In this document: positions 16,844-25,806 of the stretch, piece by piece
Numbering within the stretch: position 1 is the stretch's first letter
Layout of the letters: each line of letters begins with the position of its first letter
DNA from: Bradyrhizobium elkanii USDA 76
Lineage (GTDB): Bacteria; Pseudomonadota; Alphaproteobacteria; Rhizobiales; Xanthobacteraceae
Reading direction: 5' to 3'
Assembly (NCBI RefSeq): GCF_023278185.1
Contig: NZ_CP066356.1
Span: 6,316,001-6,380,000 of the forward strand
DNA length: 64,000 bases
The notes under the pieces: generated by a model
The model's database searches: none
Seen by the model: the letters and a program-made list of their open reading frames with translations, nothing else
Told to the model about the DNA's origin: nothing
Made by a program: the position numbers and the translations under genes

Positions 16844-18544
16844 TTACTGGGGCCCTTGGTGTCGGATGACGGAGGCGCGCGCGACGATACGGCTGAGGCC
16901 TTCCGACGGTGGAAGCCCGCCGAATACATGCATCCCGTCCGCGTCAAGCCTGGATTGCACGAACAGATCGGCAGCAGCGGCGTCGCCATGTCTCAGCATC
17001 TCGGCAGCCTGCAGCGCATGCGCCATGCGGGTGACGAGCGCTCTTGCGTGCCCGTCGTCCGGATATTTTGCACGTAATCGATCGGCGAGGTCATCCGTGC
17101 TTCGGTCATAGACCGGATTGAGGCCCCTGCTCGCACGCAACTCGTCGACGAACGCATCCCGGCAATTCGCATCGCGTTGCATGGCGCGCAGGACGTCCAT
17201 GCACATCATGTTCGAGGTGCCTTCCCAGATCGAATTCAGCGGCGCCTCGCGATAGAGCCGGGCCATCGGATTCTCCATGATGAAGCCGTTGCCGCCGTGC
17301 ACCTGCAGGCATTCATAGGTGAAGGCCGGCGCGCGCTGGCAATTCCAGAACTTCATCACGGGTGTCGCGACCCGCGCCAGCAGCCGCTCGTGTTCGCTTG
17401 TTTGCAATTCGTCGGTTGCACGCGCGACCCGAAATGCGCCGAGCATCGCCGCCTCGCTCTCGAGCGCGAGGTCGGCGAGCACGTTGCGCTGCATCGGAAG
17501 CTCGGACGTCGGCTTGCCAAACGCCGTTCGCGTTTGCGCATGGTTGAGGGCGAGGCTCAACGCCTGGCGCATCAGCCCGGCGGAGCCGACAGCGAAATCC
17601 AGCCGCGTCAGATGGGCATGCGAAAGGATTTCCGCGATGCCGCGCCCCTCTTCGCCAACCAGGATCGACCACGTATCGTGGTATTCGATCTCGCTCGACG
17701 CGTTCGAGCGGTTGCCGCATTTGTCCTTCAGACGCTGAATGTGGATGCGGTTGGCGCTGCCGTCGGGCAGCAGACGCGGCACGAACAGGCAACTGACGCC
17801 GGACTGGGTGCGCGCCAGCGTGTAGAATCCGTCGGCCACCGGCACCGAGAAGAACCATTTGTGGCCGGTGATCGCATAGATCTCGCCATGCGCCCCCCGC
17901 TCGACGAAGCGCGCGGTGGTCTGGGTCTCGCGCAGATCGGAGCCGCCCTGCTTCTCGGTCATCGCATAGCCGATGACCGCCGCACACTTGGCCTCGATCG
18001 GAAGCCGCCGCGGATCGTAGTCCGCCGCCAGCGTTCGCTCCCGCCACAAATTGAATTGCGGCTTGCCTGAGAATCCGGCGATCGCGGCGTACGCCATCCC
18101 GGTGGGGCAGCCGACGCCGTTCTCGATCTGATTCCAGAGATAGCTCAGCGCCGCGCGCGCCAGATGGCCGTGTGGTTCGGGCGTCGACCAGGCGAGGCTA
18201 TGCACCTCGCTCCGGAACGCCAGCGCCATCAATTCATGCCAGGCCGGGTGAAATTCGACCCAATCATTGCGGTTGCCATACCGGTCATGGGTCAAGAGCG
18301 TCGGTTCGTGCTCGTTGGCCAGCCGTGCCGCCTCCTGCACGGATTCGCTGCCTGCATGGGCGCCTAGCGCGGAAAGCTTGTCTGTCGCCCACGGCGCGAT
18401 CGTTGCGATCAGGCCACTCAGCGCGCGGTCGTCATCGAACGCATTGAAGCCGAGCGCCGGCCGCGCCTGATTGCGCACTTCATGGGTCGCAAACGGAGCG
18501 CCTTGCGCTTCGGCGACGGCAACCGGCTGGACGCGCGCGTTCAT
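16844..18544 (-). CDS. AidB-like acyl-CoA dehydrogenase
   Basis: The 566-residue flavoprotein has the acyl-CoA dehydrogenase signatures (YAMTEKQGGSDLRETQT near residue 195 and a C-terminal helical domain with TRTAFGKPTSELPMQ) and the long C-terminal extension and EGTSNMMCMDVLRAM segment typical of AidB. E. coli AidB is induced by alkylation and binds DNA, but many AidB-like proteins next to catabolic genes act as dehydrogenases. Here it is translationally coupled (ATGA) to a TetR regulator and followed by an aldolase, which favours a metabolic role. Confidence 0.82.
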   Translation of the reverse strand: MNARVQPVAVAEAQGAPFATHEVRNQARPALGFNAFDDDRALSGLIATIAPWATDKLSALGAHAGSESVQEAARLANEHEPTLLTHDRYGNRNDWVEFHPAWHELMALAFRSEVHSLAWSTPEPHGHLARAALSYLWNQIENGVGCPTGMAYAAIAGFSGKPQFNLWRERTLAADYDPRRLPIEAKCAAVIGYAMTEKQGGSDLRETQTTARFVERGAHGEIYAITGHKWFFSVPVADGFYTLARTQSGVSCLFVPRLLPDGSANRIHIQRLKDKCGNRSNASSEIEYHDTWSILVGEEGRGIAEILSHAHLTRLDFAVGSAGLMRQALSLALNHAQTRTAFGKPTSELPMQRNVLADLALESEAAMLGAFRVARATDELQTSEHERLLARVATPVMKFWNCQRAPAFTYECLQVHGGNGFIMENPMARLYREAPLNSIWEGTSNMMCMDVLRAMQRDANCRDAFVDELRASRGLNPVYDRSTDDLADRLRAKYPDDGHARALVTRMAHALQAAEMLRHGDAAAADLFVQSRLDADGMHVFGGLPPSEGLSRIVARASVIRHQGPQ

Positions 18545-19185
18545 GCGGAGACTCGCGATACAGGGGTGAGTTCAGGCGTGGCGTGGCGAAACAGCATGCG
18601 CGCGGAAAGCCCTGCGATCGACTGTGCGATCGCCTTCGCCGCGTCGGAATCCGGGGCCGCTTCGGGCGCAAGGGGACCAACCAGCGCCTCCATGAAGGCG
18701 CCGGTCACGCAGGATGCCGCGACGTTCGCGTCGATCTCGACGAACTCACCGCCGGCGATGCCGCGCCGGACCAGCCTTGCGATCTGATCGGCCAGGGCCG
18801 CCCGGTATTTCAGGCGCGCCGCGTCGATCTCGGGTTCACAGGGTTCGGCGATCAACGCGTAGGCCAGGCGGCGGCCGCGCATCGCCCGGACCGCGAAAGT
18901 GTAGATTGCGTCGACCAGGCACTGGGATGCAGATCCTTCCGCCTCGACGATCGCGGCGACCACGGCCACCTCGCGCTCGGACACCAGGGCGAGCACCTGC
19001 GCGTACAGGTCCGCCTTGGAGTCGAAGTAGCGATACACGCTGCCCGTGGCCACGCCGGCCCGTGAGGCGATCAGGGCGATCTGGGCGTCCTTCCAGCCAC
19101 TCAGCGCCACGGCCTCCCTGGCGGCATCGAGAATGCGCGCTTTGGTTTCGACCAGTTGGTTGAGGCGAACGGCAGCGATTGCCAT
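18541..19185 (-). CDS. TetR-family transcriptional regulator
   Basis: The 214-residue protein has an N-terminal helix-turn-helix (residues about 14-60; IALIASRAGVATGSVYRYFDSKADLY) and a C-terminal ligand-binding domain with no recognisable ligand. It is the first gene of the operon and overlaps the acyl-CoA dehydrogenase start by ATGA. A dyad (ATGAA-N6-TTCAT) begins two bases upstream of its start codon, so autoregulation and control of the operon in response to an acyl-type ligand are likely. Confidence 0.88.
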   Translation of the reverse strand: MAIAAVRLNQLVETKARILDAAREAVALSGWKDAQIALIASRAGVATGSVYRYFDSKADLYAQVLALVSEREVAVVAAIVEAEGSASQCLVDAIYTFAVRAMRGRRLAYALIAEPCEPEIDAARLKYRAALADQIARLVRRGIAGGEFVEIDANVAASCVTGAFMEALVGPLAPEAAPDSDAAKAIAQSIAGLSARMLFRHATPELTPVSRVSA

Positions 19186-19186
19186 A

Positions 19187-19202
19187 ATGAACCGTAATTC
19201 AT
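19187..19202. promoter_or_regulatory. Candidate TetR operator
   Basis: The AT-rich segment just upstream of tetR contains the dyad ATGAA-CCGTAA-TTCAT, immediately followed by further ATTCAT and ATGAAT copies to 19234. Such a cluster of inverted repeats over the start of a tetR gene fits a self-operator. Confidence 0.45.
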
Positions 19203-19535
19203 GAATAAAGGATCATAATTCATTTTCGGATGAATAGCCCTGCCTGTCAAGCATCGACCAAAGCGCCCTCCGGCCGCAGGGCCGTTCCGGGGGCGCCGAC
19301 ACGCTGCCGGCGGCCGTCAGAGGCTGCGGCGCGACGCAGGGGCGCGAGGAACAGGGATACGCTGGGTCTTACCGCACAGCCGACGCGCACGTCCCACTGA
19401 GCGCGCGGGACCGGAACAGCGTGGCAGTAAGCGAAACCTTCAGGCATCAAAACAAAAGGCCCGATCGCGATGCGACCGGGCCTTTGTGTTGAGCTTGATG
19501 CGGGGAGAAACCCGGTCCCGGACCGGCGCAGCGGA
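19203..19535. other. Intergenic region between tetR and the hpnG end (333 bases)
   Basis: Apart from the tail of the TetR operator cluster and the terminator at 19453-19490 I see no gene. A 67-codon frame on the minus strand (19247-19450) begins inside the terminator and lacks a Shine-Dalgarno. Confidence 0.5.
19453..19490 (-). terminator. Rho-independent terminator of the hpnC-D-E-shc-hpnG operon
   Basis: Read on the minus strand, a stem AAAGGCCCGGTCGC / GCGATCGGGCCTTT with a short loop is followed by TTGTTTTG. It lies 46 bases after the hpnG stop and is the natural end of the hopanoid operon. The plus-strand reading also ends in a short T run, so it may work both ways. Confidence 0.75.
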
Positions 19536-20294
19536 TCAGGCCGCCTTCGCCGTGATCAGAACGTCTTCCACCGGCATCAACACCTCGTTGCCGAGCAGGA
19601 AGCCGCGGCAGCTGCGCAGCGAACGCAGCGCGCGGTTGAAGTCAATTCCGGTCGACACCAGCGCGCGCAGCGTCCGCGGGTTGCGGGCGATGCCGCGCAG
19701 CACCTTGCGCAGGTCGATGTCGCCGTTCGGCTTCACCGCGGATTTCGCAAGTTCCGGTAGCGCCCGGTGCGCGGGATCGCTGATTACGCGCAACGCGGCG
19801 AACGGAATGCCGGCTTTGGCGGCATAGGCCGCCGCGATATGGCTCTCCATGTCGACCGCGGCTGCGCCGGTCATCGAGCGCAGAGCGGCCTTGCAGGCCT
19901 TCGCCGCGATCACCTCTTCCACGCCAGCGAGACCGCCGCGGACGATCCTGCGCCGCTTCAGCGCGGCACTGGCGATCATCTCTTCGTTCAGCGCGGATGC
20001 GGCCAGGAAACGGGTATCGCCCGACATCACCTCGGTCGCGACCACGACGTCGCCCGACTTGAGCGACGGGTCAAGCCCGCCGGCCACGCCGAACGAAATC
20101 ACGCCACGGAAGGTGGTCGGATCCAGCGTCGCCAGCAACTCACGCAGCTGCTGCGGATCGCTCGAACTGCAGATTACGATCATGCCGGGGCCTGCCGCGA
20201 TGCGGGCCTCCTGCACCAATCCAGTCACAATCAATACCGGCCGAGGATCAATTCTACTGCCCACGGTCTCGGCGGCCCCCGCCTCAACAATCAC
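19536..20294 (-). CDS. hpnG: Hopanoid phosphorylase-like HpnG
   Basis: The 252-residue protein belongs to the nucleoside phosphorylase superfamily (ISFGVAGGLDPSLKSGDVV, AAAVDMESHIAAAYA and the DP segment IPFAALRVISDPA). HpnG acts after HpnH, removing adenine from adenosylhopane to give ribosylhopane-type intermediates. It begins at a GTG that overlaps the shc stop (GTGA), so translation is coupled. It is the last gene of the operon and is followed by a terminator. Confidence 0.9.
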   Translation of the reverse strand: MIVEAGAAETVGSRIDPRPVLIVTGLVQEARIAAGPGMIVICSSSDPQQLRELLATLDPTTFRGVISFGVAGGLDPSLKSGDVVVATEVMSGDTRFLAASALNEEMIASAALKRRRIVRGGLAGVEEVIAAKACKAALRSMTGAAAVDMESHIAAAYAAKAGIPFAALRVISDPAHRALPELAKSAVKPNGDIDLRKVLRGIARNPRTLRALVSTGIDFNRALRSLRSCRGFLLGNEVLMPVEDVLITAKAA

Positions 20295-22273
20295 ATCCCG
20301 ACCCCTACCACCCTGCTATTGGTGCTTCTCAAATTTCGATACCGCGCCAGCGCCCAGAGCGGAAAGAACTTCGAGTAGCCATGATATCGCAAGTAAAATA
20401 CCCGCGGAAACCCCGTAGCTGTGTATCGCTGCTCGTCCCACAGCCCTTTTTCCGTCTGTGTTGCCTTTAGGTACTCCACCCCCCGCGCAACAGCGGGATT
20501 TTCGACCTCTCCGGCCGCCATCAATCCAAGCAAAGCCCATGCCGTTTGCGAGGAGGTCGAAGGCGCAACTTCATAACCCTTGTAATCCAGCCGGTAACTG
20601 ACGGCGTCCTCGCCCCAGCCGCCGTCCTGATTCTGGACGGACGCCAACCAGTCGACCGCTTTCCGAATCATCGGGTCGTTGCGATCGACCCCTGCGACAT
20701 TTAGGGCCGACAGCACCGACCAGGTGCCGTAGATGTAGTTCAGACCCCAACGGCCGTACCAGGAGCCCTCGGCAAGCTGGGTGCGCCGCAGATAGGCGAC
20801 GCCGTCAGCCATCGCCCTGTTGCTCTCCGCGGTCTCGCCGAGTTGGCCCAGCATCGAGATGCAGCGCGCGGTGACATCCTCGGTCGGCGGATCGAGCAAT
20901 GCGCCGTGATCGGAGAACGGGATGTTGTTGAGGTAATATTCGAGGTTGTTGACGTCGAACGCGGCCCAGCCGCCGTCGCGGCTCTGCAGCCCCTCGATCC
21001 ACTCGCGGCCGCGCGCGATGGCCTCGTCATATTCCCTGGTTCCGGTGTGGCGCCGCACGCGGTCCATCGCCATCACGACCACCGCGGTATCGTCGAGATC
21101 GGGATAGTGGTCGTTGTTGTACTGGAACGCCCAGCCGCCCGGGCGGACGTCCGGCGCCTTGACCGCCCAATCGCCCTTCAGCTCCAGCACTTGGCGCGGC
21201 TTCAGCCAGTCGAGGCCCTGCTTGGCCTTGGCCAGGGTGTCGTCGCCGCCCGCCTCCTGCAGCGCATGACTGGCCAGCGCGGTGTCCCACACCGGCGAGA
21301 CGCAGGGCTGGCAGTAGGCCTCGTGTTCGCTAATCACGAGCAGCTTGTCGATGCCGCGGCGGGTGATGGCGCGCGGCGGGAAACTCTCGTCCTTGCCGAG
21401 GGCCTCGTACATCATGACGATGTTGGCCATCGGCGGATAAATCGCGCCCATGCCGTCTTCGCCGTTCAGCCGCTCTTCGGTGAAGGCGAGCGCGGCATCG
21501 ATCGCGCGCTGGCGCAGGCGCTTCGGAAACATCGGCTCGATCACCCGCAGCACGGCGTCGAGCGAGCGGAACAGATAGAACCAGCTCGGGCTCTGATGCG
21601 GCGCCTTCGGCGCCATGCGGACCGATTTCGGATCCTCCAGGAAGAGCTCGTCGATGCCGACGCCTTTCGGATTCTTCGCACACGGCTTCAGCGCGGCAAG
21701 CACCATCAGCGGCACCATGGTGGTGCGCGCCCAGTAGGAGATCTTGTTGATGTGGAACGGCGACCACATCGGCAGCAGCATGATCTCGATCGGCAGCACC
21801 GGCGTCGCGCGCCAGGTCACGACGCCATAGAGCGCAAGCAGGAAGCGCGTGAACACGTTGCTGCCCGAAGCACCGCCGCGCGAACGGATCGCCTCGCGCG
21901 CCCGCACCATGTGCGGCGCGTCGACGGAATCGCCGATCATCTTCAGCGCGAAGTAGGACTTCACGCTGGCGCTCATGTCGAACGGGCCGTCATGCACCAG
22001 CGGCCAGCCGCCATGCGCGCCCTGGACGCGGCGCAGATAGTTGCCGATCTTGGCCTCCAGCCCGGCATCGATCGGCTCGGCCAGATAGTGACGCAGCAGG
22101 ATGTACTCGGCCGGAATGGTGCTGTCGGCCTCGAGCTCGAACACCCAATGTCCGTCGGACTGGCGGTAGCCGAGCAGCGCTTCGGTTGCCTTGGAGATGC
22201 TCTTCTCCAGCGCGACCGGATCGACTGCAACGCTGTGATCTCTCGCAAGCATTTCGCTCGATATCCTCTTCAT
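20291..22273 (-). CDS. shc: Squalene-hopene cyclase
   Basis: The 660-residue triterpene cyclase (HpnF) converts squalene to hopene/diploptene at the inner membrane. The catalytic DxDDTA motif is at residues 392-397 (YPDLDDTA). Several QW repeats are visible, such as QSDGHWVFELE, QGAHGGWPL, QSRDGGWAAF and QNQDGGWGEDA. The N-terminal region (FELEADSTIPAEYILL) is the form common in alphaproteobacteria such as Methylobacterium. I set the start at the ATG at 22273; another ATG at 22252 is equally possible, and the frame stays open to 22366. It sits 139 bases after hpnE and overlaps hpnG. Confidence 0.95.
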   Translation of the reverse strand: MKRISSEMLARDHSVAVDPVALEKSISKATEALLGYRQSDGHWVFELEADSTIPAEYILLRHYLAEPIDAGLEAKIGNYLRRVQGAHGGWPLVHDGPFDMSASVKSYFALKMIGDSVDAPHMVRAREAIRSRGGASGSNVFTRFLLALYGVVTWRATPVLPIEIMLLPMWSPFHINKISYWARTTMVPLMVLAALKPCAKNPKGVGIDELFLEDPKSVRMAPKAPHQSPSWFYLFRSLDAVLRVIEPMFPKRLRQRAIDAALAFTEERLNGEDGMGAIYPPMANIVMMYEALGKDESFPPRAITRRGIDKLLVISEHEAYCQPCVSPVWDTALASHALQEAGGDDTLAKAKQGLDWLKPRQVLELKGDWAVKAPDVRPGGWAFQYNNDHYPDLDDTAVVVMAMDRVRRHTGTREYDEAIARGREWIEGLQSRDGGWAAFDVNNLEYYLNNIPFSDHGALLDPPTEDVTARCISMLGQLGETAESNRAMADGVAYLRRTQLAEGSWYGRWGLNYIYGTWSVLSALNVAGVDRNDPMIRKAVDWLASVQNQDGGWGEDAVSYRLDYKGYEVAPSTSSQTAWALLGLMAAGEVENPAVARGVEYLKATQTEKGLWDEQRYTATGFPRVFYLRYHGYSKFFPLWALARYRNLRSTNSRVVGVGM

Positions 22274-22314
22274 CGCGGGCCGGCTGATCGAAAGCCGCGG
22301 CCGCTCCAGAGTGT

Positions 22315-22333
22315 GATCCGATTGCTTCGGATC
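22315..22333. repeat. Hairpin between hpnE and shc
   Basis: GATCCGA and TCGGATC arms flank five bases in the only sizeable gap of the hpn operon. It resembles dispersed intergenic palindromes of rhizobial genomes and might attenuate or stabilise the mRNA. Confidence 0.4.
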
Positions 22334-22412
22334 ATGCTCTCGTTTGCTTGGTCGCGCTTTCTTCACGCGAACCGGTAATCACTTCGCTCGAAAGCGCGCC
22401 AACAGGTCGAAT

Positions 22413-23663
22413 CTAGCGTCTGGCCAGAACCAGATCGGCGGCGCGATCCCCCGATCGCACCGATCCCTCGATGGTTGCCGGCAACCCGGTAGCAGTCCAG
22501 TCGCCGGCAAGGAACAGGTTTTTTTGCGCCGTCGTGGGCCCCGGACGCAGGGCATTCTGTTCCGGCGTTGCCTCAAATGTGGCACGGCGCTCGCGCACGA
22601 TCTGCCACGGCGGCAGATCGCCCGAAACGCCCGACGCCTCGCAGATATCCTGCCAGATGGCCTGCGCGAGCTCCTCGCGCGGCATGTCAACCAGGCGGTC
22701 GCCATTGCTGATCGTCACCGACAGCCGTTGCGGGAACGCGAACAGCCACTCCACGAGGCCGCCGACCACGCCGAGAATGGGCGCGGCGTCGCGCGGCGGA
22801 TCGACGCGGAAATGCGCGTTCACGATGGCGCGGAATTTGGTCGGGGTTTTCAGGCCGGGCAGCAGGGATGCCGCAGCGCGCGGCGGCACGGCGAGCACGA
22901 CCGCATCGTCGGCTCCCAGCGCGATCTTGTCGCCATTGCCAAAATCAAGCTCACTGATGCGATCACCCGACATGCCGAGCGCACGCAATTCGTGACTGAA
23001 CTGGACGCTGTGGCCCCTCTCCTGCAGCAGCTTCACGGCCGGCTCGATCAGGACCGAACTTAGGCCGTCGCGCGCGATCAGCGGACGGCAGGCCTGCCCG
23101 CCCGCGAGCAGCGTCTCGCGCACGATGGCGCCGGCGAGCCCGGCCGAGCCCTCCGGCGGATCGACGTTCAGCGCGGCGAGCAGCAGCGGCTGCACCAGGC
23201 GGTCATACAGCGTGCCCTTGCAGGGAATGGTGTTGCCGACCAGCGCCCCGGTGCCGGCCCAGGCCAGCGGCGCCAAGGCGAGATAGTCGCGCAGGGTCGT
23301 ATCGGGAACGCGGCGCGCCTCGTCGAACACCCACAGCGGCAGGCGGGAATCGCCGAGGTCGAGCTGCCAGCGCTGGCCGCTGGCAAGATCGACGAACGGA
23401 AATTGCGCGCGCGCTGGCCCGACGAGGCCGGCCTCGGTGCCGATCGCGCGCGCGTAGCTCAACGCATGGCGATTGCCCGACAGCAGCAGATGGTTGCCAT
23501 TGTCGATGGTGAGATTGGTGGCGGCGTCGAAATAGGAGCGGCAGCGGCCGCCGGCTTGCTGGGTCGCCTCATGGACGAACACCTTGTAGCCGCCATTGGC
23601 GAGGCGCACGGCCGCGGAGAGGCCGGAAATGCCGGCACCGATGATATGAACGGTCTTTTGCAT
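22413..23663 (-). CDS. hpnE: Hydroxysqualene dehydroxylase HpnE
   Basis: The 416-residue FAD-dependent amine-oxidase-fold protein starts with the dinucleotide motif IIGAGISGLSAA (residues 7-18) followed by an E in the second strand (HEATQQAGGRCRS), and ends with the FAD-binding FLAGDWTATGLPATIEGSVRSG. HpnE reduces hydroxysqualene to squalene, the last of the three squalene-forming steps. Its ATG at 23663 overlaps the hpnD stop (TGATG), which fixes the start; the much longer upstream frame is the shadow of hpnD. Confidence 0.93.
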   Translation of the reverse strand: MQKTVHIIGAGISGLSAAVRLANGGYKVFVHEATQQAGGRCRSYFDAATNLTIDNGNHLLLSGNRHALSYARAIGTEAGLVGPARAQFPFVDLASGQRWQLDLGDSRLPLWVFDEARRVPDTTLRDYLALAPLAWAGTGALVGNTIPCKGTLYDRLVQPLLLAALNVDPPEGSAGLAGAIVRETLLAGGQACRPLIARDGLSSVLIEPAVKLLQERGHSVQFSHELRALGMSGDRISELDFGNGDKIALGADDAVVLAVPPRAAASLLPGLKTPTKFRAIVNAHFRVDPPRDAAPILGVVGGLVEWLFAFPQRLSVTISNGDRLVDMPREELAQAIWQDICEASGVSGDLPPWQIVRERRATFEATPEQNALRPGPTTAQKNLFLAGDWTATGLPATIEGSVRSGDRAADLVLARR

Positions 23664-24499
23664 CAGATGATCGCGTAACGAAGAAGGATGCCGATCTTGG
23701 CGGCCTTGGACACACGTACCGGCGCACGCGGGGCGGCGAAGCCGCGCGCGATCAGGAGATCGAGAATCGCGCGGTAGTATTTCGACATGATCCGCGGCGC
23801 GCGCACGGCGCGGCGCGAATTGCGCTTCATGATCTCGTCGGATTTCTGGAAATGCATCCTGGCCCGCTCGGCCAGCGGCGCGCACACTTTAGGCAGCGCG
23901 CGGTCGGCGGTGACGCGGGCCGGATCGTTGTTGGTGATGCCGGCGTGCCAGAGCCATTCGCGCGGTAGATAGAGCCGGCCGAGACCGGCATCCTCGTCGA
24001 TGTCGCGCAGGATATTGGTGAGCTGCAGCGCGCGGCCGAGGTGGTACGCGAGCTGGATGCCATCGTCTTCGGGCAGACCGAATACGCGCACCGACAATCG
24101 GCCGACCGCGCTCGCGACGCGATCGCAATACAAATCGAGCGTCGCAAGATCCGGCGCGCGGATATCCTGCGGCACGTCCATTTCCATGCCGTCGACGATC
24201 GCGACGAAATCCTCGCGCTTCAGGCCGAAGGTCTTCACCGATCCGACATAGTCCTTCAGGCGCTCCGGCGGACGTCCCTCATAGAGCGCGTCGATATCGT
24301 CGCGCCACTGCTGCAGGGCGGCCAGCCGCTCCGGCCGCGGGCCGTCGGAATCGGCGATGTCGTCGACCTGCCGGCAGAAGCTGTAGATCTGGAACATCGC
24401 CTCGCGCTGCGCGTGCGGCAGGATGCGCATCGCGGCATAGAACGAACTGCCCGACGCGGTGCTTCCGTAATTTGCGTTGGCCGCCGCCTCTGCGCTCAT
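23663..24499 (-). CDS. hpnD: Presqualene diphosphate synthase HpnD
   Basis: The 278-residue protein is a trans-isoprenyl diphosphate synthase of the squalene/phytoene synthase family, with both Asp-rich motifs visible: QVDDIADSD (about residue 45) and LTNILRDIDEDAGLGRLYLP (about residue 160). HpnD condenses two farnesyl diphosphates to presqualene diphosphate. The start at 24499 overlaps the hpnC stop (ATGA). The ORF upstream of this ATG is hpnC in another frame. Confidence 0.94.
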   Translation of the reverse strand: MSAEAAANANYGSTASGSSFYAAMRILPHAQREAMFQIYSFCRQVDDIADSDGPRPERLAALQQWRDDIDALYEGRPPERLKDYVGSVKTFGLKREDFVAIVDGMEMDVPQDIRAPDLATLDLYCDRVASAVGRLSVRVFGLPEDDGIQLAYHLGRALQLTNILRDIDEDAGLGRLYLPREWLWHAGITNNDPARVTADRALPKVCAPLAERARMHFQKSDEIMKRNSRRAVRAPRIMSKYYRAILDLLIARGFAAPRAPVRVSKAAKIGILLRYAII

Positions 24500-25374
24500 G
24501 CGCCCGCCGCCGTCTTGGAGACCGCGCGCCGTCCGGTCGCACGCCGCGCCGTCTCGCCGGCGACGCCGCCGAGGCTCTGCAGCAGCAATTCGACCGGGCT
24601 CAGATGCACGCGCTCGCTGAGCGGATCGCGCACCTTCAGCATGTTGACGATCTTGTCGGCGAACGCCTGGATCACGGAAATCTCGAGCCCCAGCCTGAAA
24701 TCCTTCACCTCCGCGGCGAGCGACTTGCTCTGGTCGAGCAGCGCCTCGGTGCGCACCGCGAGCGCCTGCAGGCATTTGAGCAGGGCCGGCTGCGACTTCG
24801 CCTCGCCGAGCATCTCGACGGTCGCGCCCACGGCGGCCAGGGCATCGCGCGGCAAATAGACACGGTTCAGGTTGCGGTAGTCCTTGCCGCAGTCCTGCAG
24901 ATGGTTGTTGATCTGCAGCCCGGCGCAGAGCGCGTCCGACGCCGCCCAGGTCGAGGTATCCTCGCCGTGCACGTCGAGCATGAACCGCCCGACCGGCATC
25001 GCCGAGTACCGGCAATAATCGATCACGTCGTCCCAGTTCTCGTAGCGCAGCTTGGTGACGTCGAGGCGGAACGCCACCAGCACGTCGAGCGCGTGCCGCG
25101 GCGGCATGCTGCGCTCGGCAAAGGCGCGGCGCAGATTGACCGCTTCCTTCTGGGTGTCGCCATTGCCAAGCAGCTCGGCCTCCATGAGGTCGAGGTAGCG
25201 CAGCTTCTCCTCGGCGGGCAGCGTGGCGTGATCGGCAATATCGTCGGCGGTGCGGACGAAATTATAGAAGGCCAGGATTAGGGCACGATGCCGCGGATGA
25301 ATGATCCACGACGCGACCGGAAAATTCTCGTCGCGGTGGGTCTTTCCGGATCGCAGGTCGCTCGCGGTGGTCAT
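24496..25374 (-). CDS. hpnC: Hydroxysqualene synthase HpnC
   Basis: The 292-residue squalene/phytoene synthase-family protein has the first Asp-rich motif RTADDIADHA (about residue 42) and a second motif in the form NNHLQDCGKDYRNLNRVYLP (about residue 153), the HpnC variant. HpnC hydrolyses presqualene diphosphate to hydroxysqualene. It is the first gene of the hpnC-D-E-shc-G operon. The ATG at 25374 has only a weak Shine-Dalgarno, but the N-terminus (HRDENFPVASWIIHPRHR) is family-typical. Confidence 0.93.
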   Translation of the reverse strand: MTTASDLRSGKTHRDENFPVASWIIHPRHRALILAFYNFVRTADDIADHATLPAEEKLRYLDLMEAELLGNGDTQKEAVNLRRAFAERSMPPRHALDVLVAFRLDVTKLRYENWDDVIDYCRYSAMPVGRFMLDVHGEDTSTWAASDALCAGLQINNHLQDCGKDYRNLNRVYLPRDALAAVGATVEMLGEAKSQPALLKCLQALAVRTEALLDQSKSLAAEVKDFRLGLEISVIQAFADKIVNMLKVRDPLSERVHLSPVELLLQSLGGVAGETARRATGRRAVSKTAAGA

Positions 25375-25450
25375 GGGAAATTTGGGCTACACTGGTCATG
25401 GCACGACGCAGGCGCGAGAGGTCAGCGCATGCGGGGGGATTTGCGAGCCC

Positions 25451-25479
25451 CATATAGGGGAATACGCCACCAAAACCAA
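25451..25479 (-). promoter_or_regulatory. Candidate sigma-70 promoter for hpnC
   Basis: On the minus strand TTGGTT and TATATG are separated by 17 bases, about 77 bases upstream of the hpnC start. This is a by-eye housekeeping-type match with two mismatches per box. Confidence 0.3.
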
Positions 25480-25569
25480 TGCTGTCTGTGACCGCCAGCA
25501 TACCAAGCCCGTGGCCGGCACAGATGCCGAGCACGGGCCTTGCAGCGGTCCATGGGACCTGAAGCGGCC

Positions 25570-25806
25570 TTACTGGCCGTGGGTCTTCAGCACCTGGTCG
25601 CAGGCGGCGCTGATCTTGGTGCGGTTCTGCTGCAGGCAGGCGAGAATGGTGAAATCGCCCTGATCGATCACGGCGCGGCAGTGACGCTGCACGTCGCGCG
25701 TGCAGGCCTTCTGCTCATCGGGTGTCCCGCGCGTCTGCTGCTGGGCGAAGGCGCCGGACGAGAGCGGGATCGACAACAGGGCAAGAGCCAAGAGAAATTT
25801 ACGCAT
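25570..25806 (-). CDS. Small secreted cysteine-rich-repeat protein
   Basis: The 78-residue protein has a Sec signal peptide (MRKFLLALALLSIPLSSGAFA) and a mature part of about 56 residues with four Cys in the spacing of a single Cys-rich repeat (ACTRDVQRHC ... ILACLQQNR ... SAACDQVL), the GLG1/FGFR1-like Cys-rich repeat found in many small bacterial periplasmic proteins. Two disulfides are expected. The function is unknown. It ends 195 bases upstream of hpnC in the same direction. Confidence 0.75.
   Translation of the reverse strand: MRKFLLALALLSIPLSSGAFAQQQTRGTPDEQKACTRDVQRHCRAVIDQGDFTILACLQQNRTKISAACDQVLKTHGQ

Noticed and set aside
19247..19450. 67-codon minus-strand ORF between tetR and hpnG
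   Set aside because: It starts within the terminator, lacks a Shine-Dalgarno and shows Arg/Ala-rich GC-shadow composition.
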